This document shows, piece after piece, positions 44,598 to 53,494 of a stretch of 64,000 nt of DNA. How positions within the stretch are numbered: position 1 is the first letter of the stretch; each line of letters begins with the position of its first letter. A model generated the notes under the pieces. That model was not told the DNA's origin and ran no database searches. It was given only the letters and a program-made list of their open reading frames with translations. The translations under genes were made by a program, and so were the position numbers. This stretch comes from Rathayibacter sp. SD072. GTDB taxonomy: Bacteria; Actinomycetota; Actinomycetes; Actinomycetales; Microbacteriaceae. The DNA lies in the NCBI RefSeq assembly GCF_017355185.1, contig NZ_JADILJ010000001.1, forward strand, positions 1-64,000. The letters run 5' to 3'.

Positions 44598-45829
44598 GCC
44601 CGCGACCTCGCGAAGGCGTGCACCGCCGCCTCGAAGGCGTCGAGCGCCACGGCCACGTCGGCCTCGGTCACGTTCTCCTCGGGGTGGTGGCTGACGCCGC
44701 CCTCGCAGCGGAGGAAGAGCATCGCGTAGTCGGTGAGCTCGGCGATCGCCATCGCGTCGTGGCCCGCCTTCGAGAACAGGACCATCGGCTCCTCGTCGCC
44801 GGTCGCGCGGATGCCCTCGCGGATCACGTCCTGGAGCGCCGCGGACGCGACGACGGCGGGAGCGCCGTGCGTCTCCTCGACGGTCAGCGAGAGCCGGCGG
44901 CGGCCGGCCGACTCCGACATCGCGTGCTGGATCCCGTCCCACACGCGGTCGCGGACGTCGTCGAACTCGGCGCGCAGGTCGATGCTGAACTCGACCCGGC
45001 CCGGGATCACGTTGACCGCTCCGGGGAACGCCTCGAGGCGGCCGACCGTGGCGATGCAGCCGTTGTCGCGGGCGATCCGCTCGACCGCGAGCACCGCCTC
45101 CGCAGCCCCGGCGAGCGCGTCGCGGCGGCGGTCGAAGGGCACGCCGCCCGCGTGACCGGCCTTACCGGTGAGCGTGACGGCGAAGCGGCGGGCGCCGGCG
45201 ATGGAGGAGACGACTCCGAGCGCCCGATCGGCCTCCTCGAGGTACGGGCCCTGCTCGATGTGCGCCTCGAGGTAGCCGAGCAGGTCGTCGGCCGCGCGCG
45301 CCGCCGTCGAGATGCGGGAGGGGTCGAGTCCGAACTCGTGGAACGCCTCGACGAGCGTGGTTCCCTGCGCGTCCTCGAGCTCCCACCAGCGCTCGTCCCA
45401 GGTGCCGGCCACGGCGCGCGATCCGAGGAGCGCGGTGCCGAAGCGGGTGCCCTCCTCGTCGCCGAACGCGACGACCTCGATCGCGAACGGCAGTCGGACG
45501 CCGGCGGCGTTCAGGCGCGAGACGACCCCGATCGCCAGCATCACGCCGAGGATCCCGTCGTAGCGGCCGGCGTCGATCACCGTGTCGAGGTGCGAGCCGA
45601 GCATCAGCGCGGGCTGACCCGGGGTGGCGCCCTCGTAGCGGCCGCACTGGTTGCCCGCGGCGTCCTGCCACGAGCGCATGCCCGCCTCCTCCATCCAGGC
45701 CGCCGCCATCGCGTTCACGCGGGCGTGCTCCGGAGAGAGGTAGACGCGCTCGATCGCGCCGCGCGTGCTCGAGACGGCCGCGAACAGGTCGCAGCGCTCC
45801 ATGATCGCGGCGGCGTCGACGGCGCTCAC
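44594..45829 (-). CDS. allC: Allantoate amidohydrolase (M20 family)
   Basis: The enzyme converts allantoate to ureidoglycine, CO2 and ammonia. The 411-residue M20/amidase_hydantoinase protein has the metal ligands LGSHLDTV (His, Asp), GRYDGILGVM, DEEGTRFG (Glu) and FSKAGHDAM near the C-terminus. The relative N-carbamoyl-beta-alanine amidohydrolase looks similar, but context favours allantoate. The GTG start overlaps the aminotransferase stop (GTGA). Confidence 0.87.
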   Translation of the reverse strand: MSAVDAAAIMERCDLFAAVSSTRGAIERVYLSPEHARVNAMAAAWMEEAGMRSWQDAAGNQCGRYEGATPGQPALMLGSHLDTVIDAGRYDGILGVMLAIGVVSRLNAAGVRLPFAIEVVAFGDEEGTRFGTALLGSRAVAGTWDERWWELEDAQGTTLVEAFHEFGLDPSRISTAARAADDLLGYLEAHIEQGPYLEEADRALGVVSSIAGARRFAVTLTGKAGHAGGVPFDRRRDALAGAAEAVLAVERIARDNGCIATVGRLEAFPGAVNVIPGRVEFSIDLRAEFDDVRDRVWDGIQHAMSESAGRRRLSLTVEETHGAPAVVASAALQDVIREGIRATGDEEPMVLFSKAGHDAMAIAELTDYAMLFLRCEGGVSHHPEENVTEADVAVALDAFEAAVHAFARSRA

Positions 45830-47079
45830 GCGGCGCTCCCGTACACGCCGTAGGCGCCGTCCACCCCGCCGCCCGGAGCGACGCGCGCACCCGCTCGGCG
45901 CAGCACCGCCTCGAGTGCCGCGAGCGTCGTCAGCACGGTGTCGGGGCGGGCGTTGTAGCCCATCGTGCCGATGCGCCAGACCTTGCCGTGCAGCGGACCG
46001 AAGGACGTGCCGATCTCGATGCCGAAGTCCTCGAGCATCGCGCCGCGGACCGCGTCGCCGTTCACTCCCTCGGGGATGCGGACCGCGACGACGTTGCTCA
46101 TCTTGTGCGAGACGTCGCCGAAGACCTCGAGACCGAGGCCCTGCACGCCGGCGAGCATCGCCGCCCCGTGCAGCTCGTGCCGCGCGATCGTGTTCTCGAG
46201 GCCCTCCTCCACGATGATCCGGGCGCACTCCCGCGCGCCGTAGAGCATCGTGGTGGCCTCGGTGTGGTGGTTGAGCCGACGCGGACCCCAGTAGTCGAAG
46301 ACCATGCCGAGGTCGAAGTAGTTCGAGCGGACGGGGCGCGCGCTGACCGCGTCGCCCTCGTCCCGGATCCCCGCCTCGATGCTCTTGCGCGACTCGATGA
46401 CCGCGACCGCCTTCTCCGAGAACGTGGCGGGCGCCGAGCCGGAGGGTCCGCCGAGGCACTTCTGCAGCCCGGCCGTGACCGCGTCGAGCCCCAGTTCGTC
46501 GGCACGGAACGCGTTGCCCGCGAGGGACGCCGTGACGTCGGTGTAGAAGAGCACGCCGTGCTTCTCGCAGATCGCGCCGAGCTCCTCGAGCGGCTGCGCC
46601 ATGGTGGTCGAGGTGTCGCCGTGCACCACGGCCAGCACCTTGGGCCGAACCCTCTCGATCGCCTCCGCGATGACCGAGACGGGGAACACCTGCCCCCACT
46701 CCGCCTCGATCACGTGCACCTCGGCTCCGCAGCGCTCGGCGATCTCGCGGAGGAGGTGGCCGAAGCGGCCGAAGACGGGCACGAGCACGCGGTCGCCCGG
46801 CTCGAGCATCGAGACGAGCGCCGCCTCGATGCCCGCGCGGCTGGTGCCGTCGACGAGCAGCGTCTTCTCGTTCTCGGTGACGAAGACGCGGCGGTAGAGC
46901 TCCTGCGTCTCGGTCATGTACGCCGTCATGGAGGGGTCGTACTGGCCGACCAGCTGCGCCGACATGGCGCGCAGCACGCGGGGGTCCGCGTTGATCGGGC
47001 CGGGACCCATCAGGAGCCGCGGGGGCGGGTCGATCGGCAGGAACGTCGAGATCGCGGGCGCGGTCGGAATGGGAACCAC
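45826..47079 (-). CDS. pucG: (S)-ureidoglycine-glyoxylate aminotransferase (PucG-like)
   Basis: This PLP enzyme moves the amino group of ureidoglycine to glyoxylate, forming glycine. The 417-residue protein shows the class V start LLMGPGPINADPRVLRAMS, a substrate-binding GDTSTT and the PLP lysine in GLQKCLGGPSGSAP (Lys207). It could also be serine-glyoxylate or alanine-glyoxylate aminotransferase by sequence; the allC neighbour favours PucG. The start is GTG. It heads the operon pucG-allC-rpiR-sufU. Confidence 0.85.
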   Translation of the reverse strand: MVPIPTAPAISTFLPIDPPPRLLMGPGPINADPRVLRAMSAQLVGQYDPSMTAYMTETQELYRRVFVTENEKTLLVDGTSRAGIEAALVSMLEPGDRVLVPVFGRFGHLLREIAERCGAEVHVIEAEWGQVFPVSVIAEAIERVRPKVLAVVHGDTSTTMAQPLEELGAICEKHGVLFYTDVTASLAGNAFRADELGLDAVTAGLQKCLGGPSGSAPATFSEKAVAVIESRKSIEAGIRDEGDAVSARPVRSNYFDLGMVFDYWGPRRLNHHTEATTMLYGARECARIIVEEGLENTIARHELHGAAMLAGVQGLGLEVFGDVSHKMSNVVAVRIPEGVNGDAVRGAMLEDFGIEIGTSFGPLHGKVWRIGTMGYNARPDTVLTTLAALEAVLRRAGARVAPGGGVDGAYGVYGSAA

Positions 47080-47113
47080 CTCTTCACGGACGGGGACGCA
47101 GGAGGAAAACCTG

Positions 47114-47158
47114 TTTCAAGCGCCCAGCATACGGAACAGACGTTTCACCCGTGTTTCG
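47114..47158 (-). promoter_or_regulatory. GlnR-like boxes upstream of pucG
   Basis: On the minus strand GAAAC (47158-47154), six bases, GAAAC (47147-47143) form a direct repeat with an 11-bp period. A third GAAAC lies at 47118-47114. The core CGAAACACGGGTGAAACGTC is nearly identical to the site upstream of the nitrilase gene (60950-60965). TATGCT at 47132-47127 could serve as -10. Confidence 0.55.
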
Positions 47159-47171
47159 GCGCACCCGGCGA

Positions 47172-48722
47172 TCAGGACCGGCCGAAACCGGCGGCGAGCT
47201 CGATCAGCGCGAGATCCGTGCCGCGCCCGCCGATCAGGCAGAGCCCGACAGGAGCGCCGTCCACGCTGAGCAGCGGCACCGACAGGGCCGGGTATCCGCC
47301 GATCCCCGCGACGCACGTCATGCTCAGCGTCGCCGTCCGCACCGCGTCGATCCGCTCGGCCGAGGCGTCGAGCGCGGGAGCGGGCGAGGAGGCGGAGGGC
47401 AGGAGCAGCACACGACCGTCGAGGGCGACGTCGAGCGCCCGCCTGAACCCCGCGAGCCGCAGCCGAGCGGAGGCGACGATCTCGGGACCCAGCAGCGACG
47501 CGGCGTCGAACCGGCCCTGCACGTCGGGGGCCAGTGCACCCGGATGCGCCGCGACCCACTCGCCGTCGGCGGCCCAGGCCTCCGCCGCCTGCACGGTGCG
47601 GAAGGCCTCGAGCATCCCGTCGACGGGCGGCAGCTCGACGCCCTCGGGAGCGGTGAGGACGCCGGCGGCGACCAGCGCCTCGACCGCGTCGGTGAACGCA
47701 CTGCGCACGGCCGGGTCGGCCGACTCGAGCAGTGCCGGAGCGATCGCGACGCCTCCGCCGAGTGGGCGCTGCTCCGACCCGCGCAGCCCGACCCGGGCCG
47801 TGCGCAGCAGCGTCTCGGCGTCGCGCGTCAGCCAGCCCACCGTGTCGAAGCTCGGAGCCAGCGGCAGCAGCCCCTCGACCGGCACCGCGCCGTGCGTCGT
47901 GCGCAGCCCCCAGAGCCCCTGGTAGGACGCAGGGACGCGGATGGAGCCCGCCGTGTCGGTGGCGAGGCCGATGGCCGCCTGCCCGAGCGAGACGGCGGTC
48001 GCCGGCCCGCTCGAGGAGCCGCCCGGGATCGCCCCGGGCACGGCGGGGTTCGGCGGGGTCCCGTAGCCGGAGTTGCGGCCCGCGATGCTGTACGCGAACT
48101 CGTCGGTCTGCGCGATGCCGCGCACGGCCGCCCCGCCCTCCAGCAGATCGGCCACGGCCGGAGCCGTCAGCGACTCGATCGCGGCCTCGGCGAGGCGCAC
48201 GGGCACCCCGGCGCCGATCCGCTGCCCCTCGATCGCGAAGAGGTCCTTCACCGCGATGTCGAGCCCGTCCAGCTCCCCCGAGCCGGTGCGAGGCACGAGC
48301 GGCGCGCCGACGACCCGCCACACCCGCGCGTCCAGCGCCGGCGCAGGTGCCTGCACCTGTGCGGCGCGCACCCGCCACACGCCCTCGTCGAGCGACCAGA
48401 GCTGCGTGACCAGACCTCGCCCCCCGCGGGACGGCGTGTTCACCGTGACGACCAGCGCGGTGCCGGCGTCCACCGCCCGCACGTGCAGCTCGGCGAGGCC
48501 GCGCGGAGGAGTCCCGCCGCGCCGTCCGCGGAACCCGGTGATCGCGTCGTGGCCGACCAGAAGCCCCGAGGCGTCGCCCCGGAGCGTCGTCGGCGCGCGG
48601 ACGAACGCGTCCGCCAGCGCCGGCACGTCGTCGGCCGCGAGGGCGGCCTCGTACGCCACCACCGCGTCGACCAGGCCGTCCGGCAGCTCGCCCTCGAGCG
48701 AGGTCACGCGCGGGTCAGACAT
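47172..48722 (-). CDS. AtzH-like domain fused to AtzE/GatA-type amidase
   Basis: Residues 1-~125 form a SnoaL-like AtzH domain (VVAYEAALAADDVPALADAF...VTQLWSLDEGVWRVRAAQV). The rest is an amidase-signature hydrolase with the Ser-cisSer-Lys triad: Lys159 (DIAVKDLF), Ser236-238 (GGSSSGPA) and Ser260 (DTAGSIRVPAS). AtzH/AtzE occur in cyanurate degradation, where they act on biuret derivatives. In this cluster a ureido compound is a plausible substrate. The start overlaps the acetamidase stop by 8 bp. Confidence 0.85.
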   Translation of the reverse strand: MSDPRVTSLEGELPDGLVDAVVAYEAALAADDVPALADAFVRAPTTLRGDASGLLVGHDAITGFRGRRGGTPPRGLAELHVRAVDAGTALVVTVNTPSRGGRGLVTQLWSLDEGVWRVRAAQVQAPAPALDARVWRVVGAPLVPRTGSGELDGLDIAVKDLFAIEGQRIGAGVPVRLAEAAIESLTAPAVADLLEGGAAVRGIAQTDEFAYSIAGRNSGYGTPPNPAVPGAIPGGSSSGPATAVSLGQAAIGLATDTAGSIRVPASYQGLWGLRTTHGAVPVEGLLPLAPSFDTVGWLTRDAETLLRTARVGLRGSEQRPLGGGVAIAPALLESADPAVRSAFTDAVEALVAAGVLTAPEGVELPPVDGMLEAFRTVQAAEAWAADGEWVAAHPGALAPDVQGRFDAASLLGPEIVASARLRLAGFRRALDVALDGRVLLLPSASSPAPALDASAERIDAVRTATLSMTCVAGIGGYPALSVPLLSVDGAPVGLCLIGGRGTDLALIELAAGFGRS

Positions 48723-49806
48723 CGAAGTCCGCCGTCCGCACGCGGGCGTGCACGCCCTTCACGAGGTCCACGACCTGCGAGATGTTGAAGTCGGTCGCTG
48801 CGCTCAGATACGCGTAGGCCAGGCTCGCGTCCATGCCGTAGCGCGCCTGGAGCAGCGCGATGGCCGCGCGCACGCAGTTCTGCACCGCGACGTCGAGATC
48901 GGCGTCCATGCCGGTCGGCACCAGGAACTCGCTCGTCTCGCCCAGCGGCCCGACGAGCTCGCCGAACGCCGCGAGCGCGTCGGCGCGCGTCACCACCTCG
49001 AAGCGCACCCGCACGCGCAGGCTCGCCTCCATCGCCGTGAGCGCGACCTCGCCGTCGCCCTGCGCGAAGTGCGGATCCCCGACGTAGGCGAGCGCTCCGG
49101 GCACCTGCACCGGCAGGTAGAGGCTCGTCCCCGCCGTCAGCAGCGAGATGTCGATGTTGCCGCCGTGCGGACCGGGCGGCACGGAGTGCGGGCGCTCCTC
49201 GCCCGCGACCGCGACGCCCATGATCCCGAGGAACGGGTGCAGCTCGAACCTGGCCGAGCGCTCACCGCCCGCGACCAGCGGGAGCACGCCGCGCCGGATC
49301 CCGTCGGTACCGTCCTCGACGTGCGCGAAGGCGCTGAAGGGCCCCGCGGCGAGCGGGTACTCCCCCGGCAGCGCTCCGCGACCGTGCCGGTTCGAGATCA
49401 CCCCGTAGGGCACGCGCGGCTCGGCCTCGAGCAGGGTCATCCGCAGCAGGTCGCCCGGTCGCGCGCCCCTCACGGCGATCGGACCGGTGACGACGTGCGG
49501 TCCGTCGGCCTCGACGTCGCGGAACGGACCGGAGGCGGCGAGCTCGATCGCGTCGCGCAGCACGCCCTCGGGAGCGACGCCGTGGCGGCCGAAGAACGCG
49601 ACCGGATCGCGGCCCTGATCCTCCAGGACCCCCTCGTGGCTCAGGGTGTCGATGACGACCTCGGTGCCGGAGTCGATCGTCAGCACCGCGCGGTCGCTCG
49701 CGCAGGGCAGCCGCCCCCAGAGCACCGAGTCGGGGCTCGCAGGCAGGTACCCCACACCCTCCGGGATCGACTCTCCGGGCTGCACCGCCCACTCCGCCAG
49801 CCGCAT
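48715..49806 (-). CDS. Acetamidase/formamidase family protein
   Basis: The 363-residue protein belongs to the FmdA/AmdA metal-dependent amidase family (SHEGVLEDQGRDPVAFFGRHG; HPFLGIMGVA; HGGNIDISLLTAGTSLYLPV; VGDPHFAQGDGEVALTAME). Members release ammonia from formamide or acetamide. I chose the ATG giving MRLAEWAV, with AGGAAGG upstream. It forms a two-gene unit with the AtzH-amidase fusion and diverges from the DUF1275 gene. A GAAAC half-site lies 60 nt upstream. Confidence 0.88.
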   Translation of the reverse strand: MRLAEWAVQPGESIPEGVGYLPASPDSVLWGRLPCASDRAVLTIDSGTEVVIDTLSHEGVLEDQGRDPVAFFGRHGVAPEGVLRDAIELAASGPFRDVEADGPHVVTGPIAVRGARPGDLLRMTLLEAEPRVPYGVISNRHGRGALPGEYPLAAGPFSAFAHVEDGTDGIRRGVLPLVAGGERSARFELHPFLGIMGVAVAGEERPHSVPPGPHGGNIDISLLTAGTSLYLPVQVPGALAYVGDPHFAQGDGEVALTAMEASLRVRVRFEVVTRADALAAFGELVGPLGETSEFLVPTGMDADLDVAVQNCVRAAIALLQARYGMDASLAYAYLSAATDFNISQVVDLVKGVHARVRTADFDV

Positions 49807-49865
49807 GCGCCGCCCGCCTTCCTGCGCGGGAGCCTCCCGCGACCGTCCGACAGTACCGAAGCCGT

Positions 49866-49870
49866 GTTTC
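49866..49870 (-). promoter_or_regulatory. GAAAC half-site upstream of acetamidase
   Basis: CGAAACACGG on the minus strand repeats the core of the pucG and nitrilase sites. The second half-site 11 bp away is not conserved, so this may be a weak or partial site. It also lies 62 nt upstream of the divergent DUF1275 gene. Confidence 0.3.
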
Positions 49871-49931
49871 GTCTCTTCGCGCGCATCCGTGGCAGGATCG
49901 GCGGGGCTCAGCCCCCGCTCCACCCCGCGAG

Positions 49932-50726
49932 ATGCACTCGAGCACGCGACCCGCCGTCGCGAGCGTGCCGGAACGGCCTCTCGCGGGCGCCTCCCCTCCC
50001 TCCGACGACAGGACCCCCGTGTTCCGACGCCTGCGCACCCGCACCGAGAACGTCCACCTCGGCCTGATGCTCGCCCTGACCTTCTCGACCGGCATCATCG
50101 ACGCCGTCGGCTACCTCGGCCTCGACCGCGTCTTCACCGGCAACATGACCGGCAACGTCGTGATCCTCGGCATGGCCCTCGCCGGCGCCGACGACCTGCC
50201 CGTCGTCGGCCCGATCATCGCGCTCGTCGGCTTCATGCTCGGCGCCGCGATCGGCGGCCGCGTGCTGCGCCCCGTGAAGACCGGCTGGACGACCCGCTCC
50301 ACCTGGCTCTTCACCGTGGTCGGCCTGCTGATGGCCGTGCTCGCGATCGTCCTCGGCGTCGTCCCCGAGCACCCGGAGCCGCTCGCCCTGACCGTGACGG
50401 GCATCCTCGGCCTGGCGATGGGTCTGCAGGCGGCGACCGCCCGCCACATCGCGGTGAAGGACGTGACCACGGTCGTCGTCACCTCCACCATCACCGGCTT
50501 GGCCGCCGATTCCTGGCTCGGCAGCGGCAAGGGCCAGCCCTGGTTCCGCCGCCTGGCGGCCGTCGTGCTGATCGGAGCCGGAGCCGGAGTCGGTGCCCTC
50601 GCTCTGAACGTCGGCCTCTGGCTCGGCCTCGCGATCGCCGCCGCCATCACCCTGATCGCGTCGCTGTTCGGCCACCTCGTCGCGCATGTGAAGCACGCTC
50701 CGGCATCCGAGAAGGCCACGGCCTGA
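49932..50726 (+). CDS. DUF1275 (YoaK) family membrane protein
   Basis: The 264-residue protein has about six membrane segments and the DUF1275 signatures STGIIDAVGYLGLDRVFTGNMTGN and GLQAATARHIAVKDVTTVVVTSTITGLAAD. The function of the family is unknown. It diverges from the acetamidase gene, and no relation to purine degradation is evident. Confidence 0.85.
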   Translation: MHSSTRPAVASVPERPLAGASPPSDDRTPVFRRLRTRTENVHLGLMLALTFSTGIIDAVGYLGLDRVFTGNMTGNVVILGMALAGADDLPVVGPIIALVGFMLGAAIGGRVLRPVKTGWTTRSTWLFTVVGLLMAVLAIVLGVVPEHPEPLALTVTGILGLAMGLQAATARHIAVKDVTTVVVTSTITGLAADSWLGSGKGQPWFRRLAAVVLIGAGAGVGALALNVGLWLGLAIAAAITLIASLFGHLVAHVKHAPASEKATA

Positions 50727-50791
50727 CCGCGCCGCTCCGCACCATCGGCAGTGCGGGGTGACCGTCGTCCGTCAGACCTCCGCACCCTGCC

Positions 50792-51730
50792 TCAGCTGAG
50801 GTCGCGCCGCTCCTCCGCCACCCGCGGCAGCAGCTGGCAGTGCGGGCAGAGGTGCGACGAGCGGTTCATGAACGGCGCCCGCACGATCGCCTCGCCGCAC
50901 CGCGGGCACGGCTTCCCGGTCTGCCCGTAGGCGTTGAGGCTGTGCGAGAAGTACCCCGACGCCCCGTTCACGTTGACGTACTGGGCGTCGAAGCTCGTCC
51001 CGCCCTCGGCCAGCGCACGCTCGAGCACCGAGCGCACCTCCGCGAAGAGGCGGCGGATCCGCGGCTCGCTCAGCGACGCGCTCGAGCGCTCCGGGTGCAG
51101 CTCGGCCGCCCACAGCGACTCGTCCGCGTAGATGTTGCCGATGCCGCTGACGAGGGTCTGATCGAGCAGCGCCCGCTTGATCCCGCTGTTCCGGCGCCCG
51201 AGCGCCGTCACGATGCCGGAGAGGTCGAAGAAGGGATCGAGCGGGTCCCGCGCGATGTGCGCCACCTGCGAGGGGACGCGCGCGGTCCAGTCTCCCAGCG
51301 GCCCGTCGCCGGAGTAGCCGCCCGGGGCGCCGTCCGGGGTGGGCTCGAGCGTGTCGATCGCCATGGAGCCGAAGATCCGCTGGTCGACGAAGTGCAGGGC
51401 GAGCTCGCCGTGCTCGGGGTGCTCGATGGCGATCCGGATGCGCGTCAGCCTGGCCGGCGGCGCATCCGCGGCGCGCAGCAGCACCTGCCCGCTCATCCCG
51501 AGGTGCACGAGCAGGGCCTCGTCGCGGCCGGCGGGCATCCAGAGGAACTTCCCGCGGCGCACGGCTCCGGCGAGCCGGCGTCCGACCAGCAGACGCTCGA
51601 ACGTGCCGTGGGGATGCACGTGGCGCTTCAGCGAGCGCTCGTCGACGATCTCGACGCCGGTGACGAGAGATCCGGTGACGGCCGGGGCGAGGCCGGCGCG
51701 CACCACCTCGACCTCGGGGAGCTCCGGCAC
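50792..51730 (-). CDS. mutM: Formamidopyrimidine-DNA glycosylase
   Basis: MutM (Fpg) removes oxidised purines, mainly 8-oxoguanine, from DNA. The 312-residue protein has the N-terminal PELPEVE with catalytic Pro2 and Glu3, Lys61 (RGKFLW), the H2TH motif (LDQTLVSGIGNIYADE) and a zinc finger (CPRCGEAIV...CPHCQ). The start is GTG. It follows rnc after 2 nt. The rnc-mutM pair commonly precedes smc in actinobacteria; here smc is elsewhere. Confidence 0.96.
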   Translation of the reverse strand: MPELPEVEVVRAGLAPAVTGSLVTGVEIVDERSLKRHVHPHGTFERLLVGRRLAGAVRRGKFLWMPAGRDEALLVHLGMSGQVLLRAADAPPARLTRIRIAIEHPEHGELALHFVDQRIFGSMAIDTLEPTPDGAPGGYSGDGPLGDWTARVPSQVAHIARDPLDPFFDLSGIVTALGRRNSGIKRALLDQTLVSGIGNIYADESLWAAELHPERSSASLSEPRIRRLFAEVRSVLERALAEGGTSFDAQYVNVNGASGYFSHSLNAYGQTGKPCPRCGEAIVRAPFMNRSSHLCPHCQLLPRVAEERRDLS

Positions 51731-51732
51731 GC

Positions 51733-52461
51733 CTAGACCCCGGAGAGGGGCGGCAGTGCCGCGAGGCGTGTCCAGGCGTCCAGCGCGGCCGCCATCTCGG
51801 CGGCCTTCTTGCTGGTCCCCTCGCCGCGGGCGGTGACCAGACCGCCGACGATCACGGTGGCCACGAACACCTTGTTGTGGTCGGGCCCGGTGGCGGCGAT
51901 CTCGTAGCGCGGGGCGGGCGCGCCGCGCTCGGCGGCCGCCTCCTGCAGGCTCGTCTTGGGGTCCATCGAGACCCCGAAGCGTCCCGGATCCGCGCGCAGC
52001 GGAGCGATCAGGCGCAGGACGAGGTCCCGCGCGGCGTCGGGACCGGTGCCGAGGTACACGGCGCCGATGATCGCCTCGACGGTGTCGGCGAGGATCGACG
52101 CCTTCTCGCGACCGCCGGTCAACTCCTCGCCACGACCGAGGCGGACGAACGCGCCCAGCCCGATGCCGCGGGCGATCTCGGCCAGCGCGACCGTCGAGAC
52201 GAGGCTCGCGCGCCGCTTCGCCAGGTCGCCCTCACTGAGGGCCGGGTACTCCGTGTAGAGCATCACCGTGACGGCCTGGCCGAGGATCGAGTCGCCGAGG
52301 AACTCGAGGCGCTCGTTGTGCGGGATCCCCCCGTGCTCGAAAGCGAACGACCGGTGCGTCAGTGCGAGCTCGAAGAGCTCACCGTCGAGGCTCACGCCGA
52401 GCGTGGCCTCCAGACGCGACCGGTCGTCGCTGGAGGGTGATGCGGAGGTCTGGTTCACCAT
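51733..52461 (-). CDS. rnc: Ribonuclease III
   Basis: RNase III cuts double-stranded RNA in rRNA precursors and mRNA. The 242-residue protein has the catalytic signature HNERLEFLGDSILGQAV and DTVEAIIGAVYLG. A C-terminal double-stranded-RNA-binding domain follows (DPKTSLQEAAAERGAPAPRYEI...GEGTSKKAAEMAAALDA). It sits in the operon DUF177-rpmF-rnc-mutM. Confidence 0.96.
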   Translation of the reverse strand: MVNQTSASPSSDDRSRLEATLGVSLDGELFELALTHRSFAFEHGGIPHNERLEFLGDSILGQAVTVMLYTEYPALSEGDLAKRRASLVSTVALAEIARGIGLGAFVRLGRGEELTGGREKASILADTVEAIIGAVYLGTGPDAARDLVLRLIAPLRADPGRFGVSMDPKTSLQEAAAERGAPAPRYEIAATGPDHNKVFVATVIVGGLVTARGEGTSKKAAEMAAALDAWTRLAALPPLSGV

Positions 52462-52510
52462 GGACCACTCGACGCCCGCCGCTGAGCGGCGGACGGCCGG
52501 AGGAGTCGGA

Positions 52511-52714
52511 TCAGACGTCGGCGACCTTGCGGCCCTTGTACTCGAGGAACAGCGCGGTGCCCGCGGAGTCCTCGACGACCTTGGCGCGGTGGGGGAGGCT
52601 GTAGACGACCTTGCCGTTCTCGACGGTCTTGACCAGCTTGGGGGCCTCGGCCTTCCACTGCGAACGACGGGCGTGGGTGTTCGCGCGGGACTTCTTCCTC
52701 TTGGGAACAGCCAT
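52511..52714 (-). CDS. rpmF: 50S ribosomal protein L32
   Basis: The 67-residue protein starts [21 protein letters not shown], the conserved L32 N-terminus. No zinc-binding cysteines are present, so it is a C-minus, zinc-free form. It lies between the DUF177 gene and rnc, its usual position. Confidence 0.96.
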   Translation of the reverse strand: MAVPKRKKSRANTHARRSQWKAEAPKLVKTVENGKVVYSLPHRAKVVEDSAGTALFLEYKGRKVADV

Positions 52715-52750
52715 GATTCTCTCTTCTCTACCTAAGGTCCCGTAACGGGG

Positions 52751-53344
52751 CTAGTCGGATTCGGTGCGGGCGTTCGCGCCTGCACCGCTGTCTGCGGAAG
52801 CTCCGGGCGCTGCGGCCCCGCCGTTCCCCGTCTCGCTCAACCCGGCGAGCGCGGCCCACCTGGGGTCGTGCGGCGCATCGGGTTCGCGCTCGGAGGAATC
52901 GGCCAGCCGCTCCCCCGTGACGGGGTCGAGGCCCGGACAATCCGGCCGGCAGACCGGCTGGAACGGCAGCGACAAAACCACCGCATCCCTGACCAGAGGT
53001 TCAAGATCCACGTGGTCGTCGTGAACCTCATAGTCGAAAGCTTCGTCAGAAGAGTACGCGAAAAGTTCCTGGAACTCGACATCGACAGGCAGGGAGATGT
53101 CGGTGAGGCACCGGCTGCACTCGCCGACGGCCTCCGCCGAGACCTCGACACTGGCCAGGATCCCCTCGTGCACCGACTCCACGCGGACGTCGAGCTCGAT
53201 CGGAGCGCCCTCGCGGACAGCCACGATCCCCTCGCCGTACTGCTCGGGCGCGTCGATGTCGAGACGGTGCTCGCGCATCTCCCCCGGACGGCCGATGAGA
53301 TCGCGCACGTGCACGGTGAACGGCGTCTTTCGGAAAGTAGTCAC
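52751..53344 (-). CDS. DUF177 (YceD) family protein
   Basis: The 197-residue protein has the YceD fold with CSRCL and CRPDCPGL, the cysteine pairs seen in the family. YceD proteins are linked to 23S rRNA maturation and occur next to rpmF in most bacteria. The C-terminal ~35 residues are an Ala/Gly/Ser-rich tail of low complexity. The GTG start lies 9 nt downstream of a TAAGAT -10 at 53358-53353, so the mRNA could be nearly leaderless. Confidence 0.9.
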   Translation of the reverse strand: MTTFRKTPFTVHVRDLIGRPGEMREHRLDIDAPEQYGEGIVAVREGAPIELDVRVESVHEGILASVEVSAEAVGECSRCLTDISLPVDVEFQELFAYSSDEAFDYEVHDDHVDLEPLVRDAVVLSLPFQPVCRPDCPGLDPVTGERLADSSEREPDAPHDPRWAALAGLSETGNGGAAAPGASADSGAGANARTESD

Positions 53345-53448
53345 GAGGGTCCATCTTACGCCCGGGAGCGCCGTCCGAGCGGGAGGCGCCGAAGTCGAGG
53401 GCGCACCGCACCCGAGGACGCGGCACGGACCGGCCGAGAAATGCGGAA

Positions 53449-53482
53449 GGGCCGGAGCCGTCGCGAGCGACGACCCCGGCCC
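53449..53482 (-). terminator. Terminator after the ABC-importer operon
   Basis: Outer arms gggccgg/ccggccc (53449-53455, 53476-53482) and inner arms cgtcg/cgacg (53459-53463, 53468-53472) form one hairpin 13 nt after the substrate-binding-protein stop. The sequence after it in the direction of transcription (ttccgcatttctc) is relatively T-rich. Confidence 0.55.
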
Positions 53483-53494
53483 GGGGAGCGCGGA

